Assembly (NCBI GenBank): GCA_009760855.2
Contig: WPIO01000007.1
Coordinates: 7,561,001-7,625,000, forward strand
Direction of reading: 5' to 3'
Origin: Cristatella mucedo
Taxonomy: Eukaryota > Bryozoa > Phylactolaemata > Cristatellidae
DNA length: 64,000 nucleotides
Part shown: positions 11,490-22,603 of the stretch, in pieces
Layout of the letters: the number at the start of each line of letters is the position of its first letter
How positions within the stretch are numbered: the first letter of the stretch is position 1
Notes under the pieces: model-generated
What the model saw: only the letters and a program-made list of their open reading frames with translations
Told to the model about the DNA's origin: nothing
Databases searched by the model: none
Program-made: the position numbers and the translations under genes

Positions 11490-12210
11490 ATATCCTTAAG
11501 AACAGTGATTGGTCTGGCCGATGAGGCTCTGGCTTGGCACGAATCAAACCTGTCAGTTCGTGCCCACTTCAAATTGTGCAGTGGCTAGGTCTAATCCAGC
11601 TGGCCAGTCACCTGAGAAAATCCACAACGTTCCATTCTTAGCCAGCTATCACTTTGACTCTGATGACACCAAACAGTGCTCATAACGTAAACAGCCCGTA
11701 TGAGCTGCGTTGACAGATAAAATGAATGCCCGCTTTTTAGACATTCTATCCAGGAATATAAGTCAGTTTCATAAGCGAAACGACTACAATGACCGAGATT
11801 CTACTAATACGACAACCAAAGTATATATGCGAACTAATCGAGGCATCTCTTTTTTAATTTGTGAGCGGTCGTCACACGACTATTATTCAGGCTTCTCCTT
11901 GACGACTGCCTGACGTTAAACAGATATCGTCAGAAAACAGCTTCGATAGCGAGTCACTATATTTGACTCTGGTACAAGATTAGGGTGTCGCGGGTCGCTA
12001 AAGATCTACTGGCTCCCTGGTTTTGTTAGGATCTGACTAATGCAATTCAGTTTGGCATGGCTAAAGAACAAATGTACATATCAAACGCTAGCGATGAATA
12101 TAGCTTTACTGCTGATTTATACCTGTATTTCCATGACATCCAGCTAAGTGACTTACTTACAGAAAGAGCAGCGGTTATTCCCAACTGATCGGCAACATTT
12201 TCAACATCAT
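11490..12210. other. Unassigned stretch
   Basis: No clear feature. Weak RT-like wording near 12100-12150 is too short to call. Confidence 0.4.
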
Positions 12211-12214
12211 ATGC

Positions 12215-12600
12215 CATGCAACGTTTTCGCTTTACAACACAAGAGCCTCAATAGCTTGTTTCCTTCATAACTAAATGAATCGATACATTTCAGATTCCCA
12301 GTGCCCTTAGGTTATCTCAGGAGGATAACAAAGTTGTGCCATTCCTTTACTTGAAGCCATTTGGCAGCACAAACTTGGGCTCTGCAGGTTATTGACTGTG
12401 GAAATCGCTTCCACTATTCTTACACAACGGCTTTTTTTAATTTGTTGCCAACTACGGCGCATACTTTTTAGCTGTCCGGTGCAGATACTTCTACAATACT
12501 CCCTTCATCGACCGCCATTGTAACTCAGCTTTGCTTCTCTCAATAACTTTGTTTCAAAGGATTGGGTTTCTTTACAACTACCTACCTATAAAAATCCCCT
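12215..12600 (+). mobile_element. LINE-B RT C-terminal fragment, decayed
   Basis: In shifting frames the strand reads DNKVVPFLYLKPFGS, then GSAGY and LWKSLPLFLHN, matching DNKLAVPFLRLKTVGD, SSAGP and LWNSLPQFLRN of intact LINE-B. Upstream debris reaches back to about 12215. No tail was found. Confidence 0.7.
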
Positions 12601-13384
12601 TGGGCATTGAGTTATCCAGAGATAACGCACCAGCAAAGAATCAACCTGATCTTTGTTGCTTTGTGGAGTCGAAGAGAGAAATAAATCATTTGGCTTCACA
12701 GCCACAGTAAGAGACATCTGGTATACGTTCTTTTTGTTCTCAAGGTCGTCTTCAAGTACCGGGTACGTTACTACAGACCATTCAAAGATCTTGTATAATG
12801 CTTACACTCTGGCATCCCTAACCGTGCATCGGGTATTATGGTTTTTCTTTTCTGGACTTTAAGCACGGGCATGCAAAGCTGATCTAGTGGTCGCTTTTAT
12901 CGTCCTCTCAATACTCGAGACTTACTGTAGTATGTCCGCTCTTGCCACAGCCATTAGAAATAGATATCCTCTCTACTAGCATTGCTCGAAGAATGACACT
13001 CAGGATAGTACTAGCTAACCGCGGATTGTGTTTCACTCACTACTGCTGCTTATGTTTGCAGAAGATGCCACATATTTCAAGCTGCACAGTAACCACAATC
13101 TCAGCGACTCGGCTAAAATCTTTTCAGTTGCTCTTGCTCTATAGCTTTGATAAACCAATGCTCCGAAGTTTGCTCCATTTTGGTAGAGCTCTTTGTTTGG
13201 ATACCGTTAACATTAATAATGATGATAACAACAATATGATTTTTGAATAAACTTTAAGAGAACTAACTATATCTCTCTTTGGTTTTTCTGATATGTTTAG
13301 AAGGAAGCTCGTCCATAGGTTAGTGCTAACATACAAAGTGTTAGCTTGAAGTTCGTAAGAGGCACAAAGCTAGGCAAATCGTGC
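12601..13384. other. Unassigned stretch with faint RT-like debris
   Basis: A short segment near 13055-13100 reads MFAEDATYFKL, which resembles an RT YADD block, but flanking motifs are missing. Otherwise nothing recognised. Confidence 0.35.
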
Positions 13385-13880
13385 TAGAAGTGAAGATTAT
13401 GCACTGCCTATCCTGATCTGAAGTATTTCTGATAGATATTCTGGTATAAAAGAAGTAGGAGACCTAAAATTGAGCGTCTGAACCGTGAGTTCAATACTCT
13501 GTTGGATGAGACGCAAAAGCATTTCGGTGAGAAGTGGTGCTATGCTGGTCCCCACAGACAAGCCTAGCAACCTAGTTTTGCACTAACCATAAGCCAAATA
13601 TTACACCAATTATTAATGAGCCATTAAAAGAACTGGAGGAAGGAGCTAAAATAGTCAAGACAGCATGTAGCAATATTCACGGACTAGTTCAGATGTGGTA
13701 ACCCGGTCTAAGCAGTCGCAAATTATTTCAATGTTACCTAGCTAAAAGTTGGCATACCTGGTTTTGGAGCTAATTAGACCGTCCAGTAATAGTTTGCTTT
13801 TGACCTGGACACCCAGATTGCGTGCATAACGTACTGGAGACATGCTGGCATAGCTTATTTTTAGGGTGTACCCAATGTCC
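13385..13880 (-). mobile_element. LINE-A RT fragment, decayed
   Basis: Nucleotide similarity to the minus-strand LINE-A copy at about 23050-23500: shared wording includes CGGTGAGAAGTGG, CAGACAAGCCTAGC and GGAGACATGCTGGCA in the same order and spacing. No open frame remains. Both ends are truncated. Confidence 0.65.
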
Positions 13881-14099
13881 GAGTAGTGAATGGTTATGGG
13901 ATTGTGCATAACCTAACCTACCCAGTAGCTGCTTGTTGTAATCTTCGTGAAATCGAGGTCATCGGAGCGGCACTATAACCAATATATCTATCTAAGATCT
14001 GTTTTGTGTATCACTCAAGTTCTTTGTTCTTTTTGTCGTTCGGTTCTCACACGCAGACAGTCAGCCGCTGACTAACGCCAACAGTTCATTATACGAGGC

Positions 14100-14412
14100 A
14101 CGGAGCAGAGGGATGCACTACTCCCTTCGCCCCTCTCTTCCACTCGACTCCCTTCTACTCTCGACTCGCTTCTCCTCTACCGCGCGGCTGTGCCATCGCC
14201 GGCCCGATGACGATGATTCACCCGAGGCGGACCACAGCTTTTCGCCGGCCGACGCTGATGGTGAATCCACCATGTGTTCACCACTGGGTGACCGGCCTGT
14301 GTCCACGCCACATCACAGGTGGACCACAGCTGTGCAGCAGCCCCTATCGATGATGCTCCCCACAGCTGCTCAGCAGCTGTTTATCAGAGGAGCAGTACAG
14401 GCCTGCATATAG
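14100..14412. other. GC-rich island with open frames on both strands
   Basis: Clearly richer in G and C and in CpG than its surroundings. Open frames exist on both strands (plus 14113-14412, minus 14118-14306), both low complexity (Ser, Arg, Asp, Glu rich) with no recognised domain. It lies about 650 bases upstream of the LINE-A endonuclease half, so it might be a LINE 5' region, or a CpG-rich host element. Nothing decides between these. Confidence 0.3.
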
Positions 14413-14734
14413 CCCAACTGCACTTTTCGCCTTAAATATTATGTTTAAATGTGCAATCGCTCATTGCCTAGGGCTTTGTCTTTATCGCACGACAATCCCA
14501 TCACTGAATATTTGGCTGCAATATTCATGACTTGTCAGAATCACAGTGCATGCTCATTATTATTTCAAATTTCATCAACTATAAATACTGCATGCCGACG
14601 GAACGCTTATACGTGGCTTCGAGACTAGTATTTCCCTAGACACATCGGGTAGAGCATAGGCTGCAGGTGAACAAATAACATCTGAACCATTGTCATTACC
14701 ACAACACTTGCTCTCACATTAGGATGACTGCTAA

Positions 14735-14905
14735 AATAAATCTTAGCTGATTTAACAGCATCATTTATATAGAGGCAGAAAAGCCTTACCGGCTACCACC
14801 AGCGCTTGCATTTGGCGATACAGAATCGCCCAACTGCAGGATTAGAACCCAATACATCAGTCGTGAAGAGCTCACCTAACAGGCTACAATGGCCCAGTGG
14901 TCAGA
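14735..14905 (-). mobile_element. SINE-A, diverged
   Basis: Matches the well-preserved SINE-A at 63795-63975: the tail (AAATAAATCTTAGCTGATTT), the AAGCC..GGCT hairpin and the GGCGAT..ATCGCC hairpin are all present, and the internal promoter B box survives in mutated form (AGAACCC on the plus strand). The tRNA-like head lies at the right end. It lies just before LINE-A endonuclease debris. Confidence 0.75.
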
Positions 14906-15044
14906 CGAACTACTCCCCGGGCTTATCGATTCGAGCTGATGCCAATTTATCAAGCCTATTAGTACTACTAATGCCGAAGATCATATCTGTGACCGCTTAT
15001 AATGTTTGCCTCTGAAATACCCACTCTTTTGGCAATAAACAACT

Positions 15045-16375
15045 CTTTTTATTGACAGCTTGATACAGGACAATTGTCTTGACATTTCCTTGGTACAGAG
15101 ACCTGGATTTATTCGACAAACTGGTCAGCTACCGCCAGTGATACCTCAGAAGGTTCCCCCTTTGTCTGACTCTTGAGATTACTAAAAAGTTGCGGGAAGC
15201 CATGACAGCTTGCACCTTTTTCAATTGCAAGCCTTTTTCGGTTCCTAATCAACAATAGCTTGAACCACTAGTCCTGCGTGCGGTTAGTGAAAAGTTGCTT
15301 CGGCGGAGGTAATTTATCGTCCACCATACAGAAATCCCACAGTAACAGGTTACTTCTTTTACCTGTCACTTCATTCCTTGCGCTAGTAATCATCCTCTTT
15401 CTATTCACGGTGATTTTGAGGTCCCCTTGATGACACACATTATCCGATGCTATTCAAATGCTTTATCAAGCAATTATACCTTATGGGGACCCTAGCACCA
15501 CCCTTCCTGCACGTCTGATATACGGGTATTTCATTTTCCCCGGAGGGGAGCTCTCTTTCGACATAAAAAGAAATACACGTGAATCAAGAAGCCTGAAGTA
15601 ACTTGACATGGATGCTGTACGCAAGAGATTCCAATTGTCTGCCCTTCAGTTTGACCCTCCAATTTTTTCAAAATACACATGCTATTGCCTTACTATCCAA
15701 CCCAAACCTTCCCTCATCCATTCAAAATCGCGAAAGGCTAAAAATCTACGCCAGCCAGCGTACTCAATAAGCTTGCACCACCCAGTAAACAAAAGGTCCG
15801 ACCCGCACTGACGCTCTTTAGTTTACGGCTGACGTAAAAAGAGTGAGGAAAATTAAGAAGAAACATGTCAACTTCAGAAGGCCTCAGAAAAGTGGGAACT
15901 CACCCTCTTCCTATCAGCATATGAACAGTATGCTCGGTCGTCTCCATCCATTTTAGCTGAGGCAGCGTCCAAATTGTATAGCGACGTAGCAGAATCACAT
16001 CGTAAATCGTTTTACCCCAAAAATATCTTAGTGTCCATCGTTGAACATTTTCGTAGTCACTCTTCGGACAGAATCCTGCCCAACAAGTCTAGCGGTGTAT
16101 TAGCGGAGCATTTCTCCAAAGTTTTCCTAGATCATATAGAACGAATTAGGGACTCGGTCCCTTCATGGCTATCCTCTTGCGGGATTGCCGTTCCACGGTC
16201 TTTTCCTCTCAGCTCCTTCAAGCGTGTCTCTGCAGAACTCGGCGCTGAGATGACTGTCTCTTAGGCTGAAAAAGGGCACTGCCCCTCTAGATTCTATTCC
16301 AACAGGTCTCCTTTTGAAGTTCGCAGGCCTGTTGCTGCCCGCCGTCTACGGGCATAATAAGTCAGGTTTTAGTTA
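15045..16375 (+). mobile_element. LINE-A 5' half: endonuclease and linker remnant
   Basis: This is the only part of the window with the upstream half of the LINE-A protein. The AP-type endonuclease is visible as a TETW motif at 15095-15106 (the Glu is catalytic in this family), a GGG segment near 15305 and a HGDF motif near 15406-15417, in shifting frames. From 15608 a more open frame covers the endonuclease-RT linker (frame 15974-16264 includes LAEHFSKVFLDHIERIRDS), and a further frame reads APLDSIPTGLL and LLLPAV just before the RT. It breaks off near 16375, exactly where RT would begin. It could be one half of a split element; the other half was not located. Confidence 0.75.
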
Positions 16376-17449
16376 CTTGGTTCGCTAGATGCGTTAGTTA
16401 GTCTTTCAAAGTCACTGCGATTTGCATTGAGTCGTTGATTTTATATGTATAGTACTACTACTGCGGTGTGCGCACCAACGACGAGTTTCAGACAAGAGTA
16501 GAACACTTTGGAAGCGTGCACATGTAGCTGCAGTGCGGAAATTGAACAATGCAATGCCACAGCTTAATAGGGCTGACATTGACCAGGTTTTTCAAAGTGT
16601 AGCATTCTAGAGGCTTGCGACCTCTGCACTACGAACCCTCTTTTCAGTTATCCGCATTGTTGACATTTGTTTGTCAGGTTCTGGTGCTTTCGAGTTTCTG
16701 CTTCGGCCAGCTGAATCGTCATAATGGAAAGATGCCAAAGCCAGTATGACCGATCGAAAGTTGTGCTGCACCTGCCTTCGGTGAATTTTCTTTTGATTCG
16801 TCAGGCGGCATAGCCGATTGGTCTGAGGACTCTCAGGCCCGCCTTCCAAAGAACTTTTATAAATTGTCCTCACATTTTCACGGTTGCAAGCTAAGTTCCA
16901 TATAAAACCTGTGGTTTTTGCCAGCCACACTAGACCGGCGAGTTTTCATGCACTGAATTAGGAACACAAGGGGCAAAACGAGAAGAAAATAAACGTACAC
17001 ACCGCAGGCAGCACGACTGGAAAAAAGCAGTGAATAACTTGATTAACGTCATACTGCCGAAACTCAAAAATGAAGGGTTGCAGATGAAAAATTCACCAGC
17101 AGGATGAGATTGAAGAAGAAGCCCGGGCGCTTCGTACTATAAAAGTTTGACGATCGCCTTGTTTATGGCATGATTGAAAACCGAAAGAGACTGAAGGTAA
17201 GATTTGAGCACTTTGTGAGCCACGTCTTATAGAGTCCGCAAGATGGTGCTTGCATCAAGTGGTTAAATGGCACACCTCCGTCAACCGGCAAGATGGCACA
17301 GCATTGTCTTCAATGACGGAGCTACTATGACTCAGTGAAGTAAATGCACAGGCTGCTCGTACAAACACAAACACACACACACACATAAATATATGTAATA
17401 TATATACAATTATATAAATATAATATTTACATATATATTTATATGTATT
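16376..17449. other. Unassigned stretch with AC/AT tract
   Basis: A minus-strand open frame of 107 codons at 16607-16930 has no recognised motif. At 17370-17446 a short (AC)n run is followed by an AT-rich imperfect inverted repeat. No gene was identified. Confidence 0.4.
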
Positions 17450-17904
17450 CCCGGTTACAGGTGAAGTACCTTGCTTTCTGAAAACGGCAATTGCAGGGCC
17501 ATTTCTGGAAAGGCCTACCATAGATCTTGATACTTTAAATAAGTTTCGTCAAGTCTCGCTTCTGTCGTTCTTATATTTGCAAATTAAAAGAATGATGGCC
17601 CAGCAGATAAATGATTGCATTTTTTTCATTTGATCTTGTTTGCAAGTATCAATCTGGGTTTCAAAATATGCATTCCAAAAAACTGCTCTGCTTTGGATTA
17701 ACTAAGACCTGAAAAATGCTGATCAGTGAAGCAACTTTTAGCTAGTTCCATTGGATCTATAAGAAGCATTTGACACCAATGACCACCAGATCCTTATGGA
17801 TCGTCTCTGCACACGCCCATGTAATGCTGGCACAATGCTACAACGGTTCAAGTCCTACTTCAATAAGAAATGCCAGAGTGTGGATGCGTATGGCTGTCTG
17901 TTAT

Positions 17905-18050
17905 CTATGGGTCATGCCTCGGGGAAGGGTGCTTACTCTTCACTAACGACGTTATGGGTTCGAGCCCTGCAGTTGGCTGATTCTTCATTGACCCTTTCAA
18001 GCTGTGGTCATAGCAGTTAAGGCTCATGCTTCTAGACAACCAGGCGTTTG
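17905..18050 (+). mobile_element. SINE-A inserted in LINE-A
   Basis: A tRNA-derived head with a B box GGTTCGAGCCC at 17957-17967 is followed by the SINE-A body in forward orientation (GATTCTTCATTGA, AAGCTGTGGT, then AAGGCTC). It lies between RT codons for the SVD and PQDSV blocks of the surrounding LINE-A. The tail is short and no clear target duplication was seen. Confidence 0.7.
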
Positions 18051-18133
18051 AATTAGTGAATATTTTCACGGAGCCCTTAAGCAATGGGGTGCCTCAAGAT
18101 TCAGTATTTGGGCTTATTCTTTTCACCGTATGT

Positions 18134-18286
<153 letters not shown>

Positions 18287-18594
18287 GCCAATAACATAGC
18301 CCAAAATTATCCTGCCAATCGTTTTTATTGTGTTGACATCCAGCTCTACCTGACCTTCGATCCGTTAAGCCTTGCCCCTTCCACAAATTGACCGATTTTC
18401 CGTTAATCCTGCATAAACAACAGGTGCGTTTGTATGGCTGCAAACTTCCTCAAGCTTAACTATGGTAAGACTGCAGCATCTGTAAAGTGCTTAGAAAGAA
18501 ACTAAGCTCATTGATGACGTTATACATTTGCATTATTATTATAGAACTATGATATCAAATAATTGATTATAATAGCAATAAAATAAGGATGAAC

Positions 18595-19200
18595 TAATAG
18601 GCAACCTTATGTAACCCGAAAGTTGAAATACCTAACCCTCATGACTGGTTTAGCTAGCGTCGCTCATGTGACTACTGTCCATAGTCTAGTCATACTAGTC
18701 CACAGCAACTTAAAAATTAGATGAACACATCTTATGTACTGTCAATTCGCCCTACTTCCAGTAGAGGAAATCGTCGACATAAACCTTGCCTTAGTTAAGA
18801 GTACGGCAGCTAAACTAGTTCACGTAGTTGCGGCCGCACAATTGCATAACTTCAGCTCCTTTAATTCCGGACTCTCGGCTTTTGCCCTTAAGTTTCTGCT
18901 ACTGGCTCACAGCTCAGCGGCTGGTCTTGTTTGTCATTGATGGCCTAGCTGCGACATCGCTACTTCGTCAGAGCATTTCAGGCTCCTTGTCAAGCATCAA
19001 AATATTACAAGATCCCCAGTCTTGCTTACGGGTCACTACATTATCACGCGCTAGCCTACCTATTCAATCTCCTTGCTCATCCATTTGTTATCGAGAGGGG
19101 TGAAGGAACTCTCCATTGAAGTATCTCCCGTACCGGGCTCTCTCTCCGGATCTCCGGTGCATTTCAAGAAAGATTACAAATGTATTAAAACCTATCTGAA
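18595..19200 (+). mobile_element. LINE-A RT C-terminal fragment, decayed
   Basis: Reads STAAKLVHVVAAAQLHNF and SAFALKFLLLAHSSAAGLVCH in frame 18734-18940, matching [14 protein letters not shown] and [19 protein letters not shown]-type wording of other LINE-A copies. A weaker match near 19150 (VHFKKDYKCIKTYL) fits the TTFKRNLKTHLF end. It begins about 50 bases after the tail of the previous copy, so it is a separate insertion. Confidence 0.65.
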
Positions 19201-21214
19201 CAATCTGAGATATGACGAGCTCTGCTGTAAGGTCATTAGAGACTTCCATACTAGTCAAATTTATGATATGAATATCTGTATTGCTCAAAATGTCCGAGCC
19301 CTGTCTGTGGGAGACACGTGGAGCTCTAATTGGAGCCAGTGGCGGACTCTCACAAGGCGCTGACGCCTCCACTGCCTATCAGATTGGGTGTCATGAAAAT
19401 GTACCACAGCTCCAAATTAATAATAGGCAGTCTTCAAATATCTTCAAAACCTCGTCTAAAACAAACCGATTCACAGATCAAAGCCGGTTTATCTTTCGGG
19501 TCAAAAGAAGGAAGCTAATTTAACCCAACGTTTACTACAACAGATTCACTAGTAAGGAGTGAGCAAGCGAGGGAAGCGTTGCTGCTGAGTGATCGGGGCT
19601 TTCTCTAACAAGGGGAAGCAGGTTGCGACTATCCTGAAGAATAACTCCAAAAGTGGGCTGCAGTATTTCCTTATCTTTGATGCCAATCTTGATCAATTCT
19701 CGATCAACAGTCGTGCTTAATCTGTCGAGTAAGGCGAGAGCTTGCAGCAGGATAATGCTGACTTTGAACGTCTCCACCAAAGACAGTATATTAAGAAAAT
19801 AGTGGGGACTACATTTTGGCTTTGAAGTAACTTACAGTTTAATTGGGAATATCAACAACACTACTCACTTCACATTATTATGTGGTTGAGTTTGTGTTTC
19901 TTCAGTATAAGTACATATTAATTATGTATTTTTGTTTTTCCTATGACTAACTATGATTCAGCTGATTCAGAATATTTAGCACAGCAAATTGATTTTGTAT
20001 TGGAAACGTGTAAATTGATAATGCCTCACCACTCTTATCAAAAAAGAAAAGTAAGTAGTAAATAATGACGATTGTATATACTTTTATGTCATGAGCTCTT
20101 GCAGTAAACGGCTACCTTGGTACACAATTGTATTTCGCGGTATACAATTTTTATAGCTTTACCCCCAGGTGTTATGCAACAGCCTAAAGTGATATGGGTT
20201 TATAAATATTGACTTATCAACGAAATAAGTTTATTCCGCGCGATGCAAACTGACATTGTCTGCAACATATTACAGTGCTCGTGTAGGCCTATGTTCCCAA
20301 ATCCTTGTTCTCATGGTCAGCCAGAGGACCGCAGCGTTTATCTGTTCACCTAATGAAAAAGTGCATGTCAGCCTCAAATTCGACAAGACATGACTACACG
20401 TATCACAAATTTGTACGCCTACTCGAGTGATTGCAAGCAGCTTCACGATACACGACCCCTCAGTTTAAGTCAATTCTCCCTTATTAGCTTTTAAGCGGTG
20501 TTTGTACGGCAGTTCTTGCTTCTGTCCTGCTCGTGCCTTCGCATGTCCGGCTTCCTTCTTGTAGAAAGTTTACACAAACATTGCTCCTATCAGTCTTGCT
20601 TCCTTCTTGCTTCACCCAAGAATAACCATGAGATACTCACACGTTCTATCTCAGGAAAATAAGCAGATTACCGAGTTCCGGTTCTTTCCTTACCACTGCA
20701 ACCCTTACAACTTACCCTTACAACTGCAGCCAGTGCCTCCTCTTCACCGCCGACAGCTGGCCTATTTGAGAAAATGATCCCCAAGTAAGCGTGTTAGGCA
20801 CTATGACTGGCTGTTAGAGGGTATCCCTAATATGCAATGACAATTAGGTTAATGAGTACATTGTTCGTTGGGTTTCTGTGGAAACCCTGAAGTTTGTTGG
20901 TTCTTGGAAGTTCCTTCCTCCAGTGTTTACGAGACGCGTGGGAAGCACGGAAAAGTAATTTGCTGCCAGATCGAGGCGGTGGCGTCCAAGTGGTTCGCAT
21001 TTCTGGTGACTCAATGGCTGACCAAAGCCCAGCCGAAAGCACTGGAGTAAGTTGCGGTCAGAGCATGGCTACTGAGAGTAGCGCTTTCTGTTTGCGTGGA
21101 AAATTGAGCTAAGCCGAGTCAGCTCACTCTCCAGTTTCTTCGGAAAGTGCCTTCACCTTTCCAACTTTCTAGCTACACTTTTAGAACGAAAAATTGTTTG
21201 CAAGTACCGTCACT
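19201..21214. other. Unassigned stretch
   Basis: Several short open frames (up to about 96 codons near 19073-19363) carry no familiar motif. Composition shifts to AT-rich near 19800-20200. No repeat family of this window is present. Confidence 0.45.
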
Positions 21215-21276
21215 TTCCTCACTCTGTCTGTCTGCCTGTCTATCTGTCTGTGCCTGCCTGTCTCTCTCTTTCTCTC

Positions 21277-21325
<49 letters not shown>

Positions 21326-21411
21326 CTCTGTGTGTCTCTCTGTGTGTCTCTTTGTCTCTCTCTCTCCCTCTGTGTCTCTGTATCTCTCTCTCTCTCTCTC
21401 TGTGTCTCTTG

Positions 21412-21465
<54 letters not shown>

Positions 21466-21596
21466 ACTCTCCCTGTCTCGGTCTTGGTCTCTTCATTTGT
21501 CTCTCAATCTGTCTCTCTCTCCGTCTCTCTCTCTCTCTTTCTATCCACCTCTGTCTTTCCGCCTCTCTGTCTCTCTTTGTCTCTCTCTCTCTGTCT

Positions 21597-21650
<54 letters not shown>

Positions 21651-21733
21651 GCCTCTCTGTCTCTCTATCTCTCTCGGTCTCTCTCCATATCTGTCTCTCT
21701 CTCGCTCACTCCCTCTGTGTCTTTGTCTCTATC

Positions 21734-21789
<56 letters not shown>

Positions 21790-21836
21790 ACTACGTCTTT
21801 CTCTTTCCGTCTCTCACTCTCTCTTCACCAGTCTCC
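21215..21836. repeat. Long CT-rich microsatellite (about 620 bases)
   Basis: A polypyrimidine array of CT with interspersed TGTCTG, TTTCT and CCTCT variants. Long open frames over it (about 200 Leu/Ser codons) are artefacts of the repeat and should not be read as genes. It is one of three long CT arrays, all pyrimidine-rich on the plus strand. Confidence 0.97.
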
Positions 21837-22603
21837 ATTGATTTTTATTGATGTCAAGTGAGGTACCAGCAAACGTCCACTCGAAGCACCTCTTAATAAG
21901 TCGCAATCGAACGATATTTCTTGTCGTATTTTTGCAGAGCATGCGAGCCGGTGCAGTCCGGGGCTCGGACGTTCTTCTCTCTATCAAGAACGTTGGCATG
22001 ACGTGAAAGCGTACGAGTGCCGGCTCAGGCGTGCGAATTCTCGCTGCCCAGCCGTCAGCATTCTGTACGTTGGACAACAACCCGGGGCAAAAACGAAAAG
22101 CCGCCTCGCCTTGTAAGCTTTTGCCTGTCACGCATAGCCGAAGCAATATGAACGAGGTGCATCATCTGAAAGTGCAACCGCTGTGAGGTGCATTCACATG
22201 CCAACCCACAAGCCACCCAACTATTCGGAACTCGCCATCTATCCAATTTCAACTTCTCCCAGGAGACTCTCGGACGAAGGATTAGTTTTTGGCAGTATGA
22301 TGAATCGTATTGGGCTCGTCCTTCGACGTACATCGTTTTATGAGCGATGACTTCAGGGAATGTCAACAGAAACGTTCTGCTTTAGCTAAGCCACTGCGGG
22401 TTAGAAATGTGAAATCGAGTGAAAATTTGTCCGTCATTAATCAGCAAGGAACGTAAGGCTGACTCCAATTCTATCAGAGCGCCAATGTCATAAGCATAGC
22501 GATTTGCTCATCTGTTTCGCTAGCCACAGCTTTTATAAGATAGACATTGCGACCGCGAGCTTCACCGATGAAAAAAGCAGCAGTCAGACTAGAAATGTAG
22601 AGA
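21837..22603. other. Unassigned stretch
   Basis: Mixed composition with overlapping short minus-strand frames (21814-22146, 22055-22366). No recognised product. Confidence 0.45.

Noticed and set aside
13055-13130. RT catalytic block MFAEDATYF
   Set aside because: No flanking RT blocks in any frame; too short to call.
16607-16930. 107-codon minus frame
   Set aside because: Longest non-repeat frame of its area but without motif, good start context or splice signals that would support a gene.
21147-21861. Three overlapping frames of 203-234 codons
   Set aside because: They are Leu/Ser translations of a CT microsatellite in all three frames; no non-repeat coding segment.
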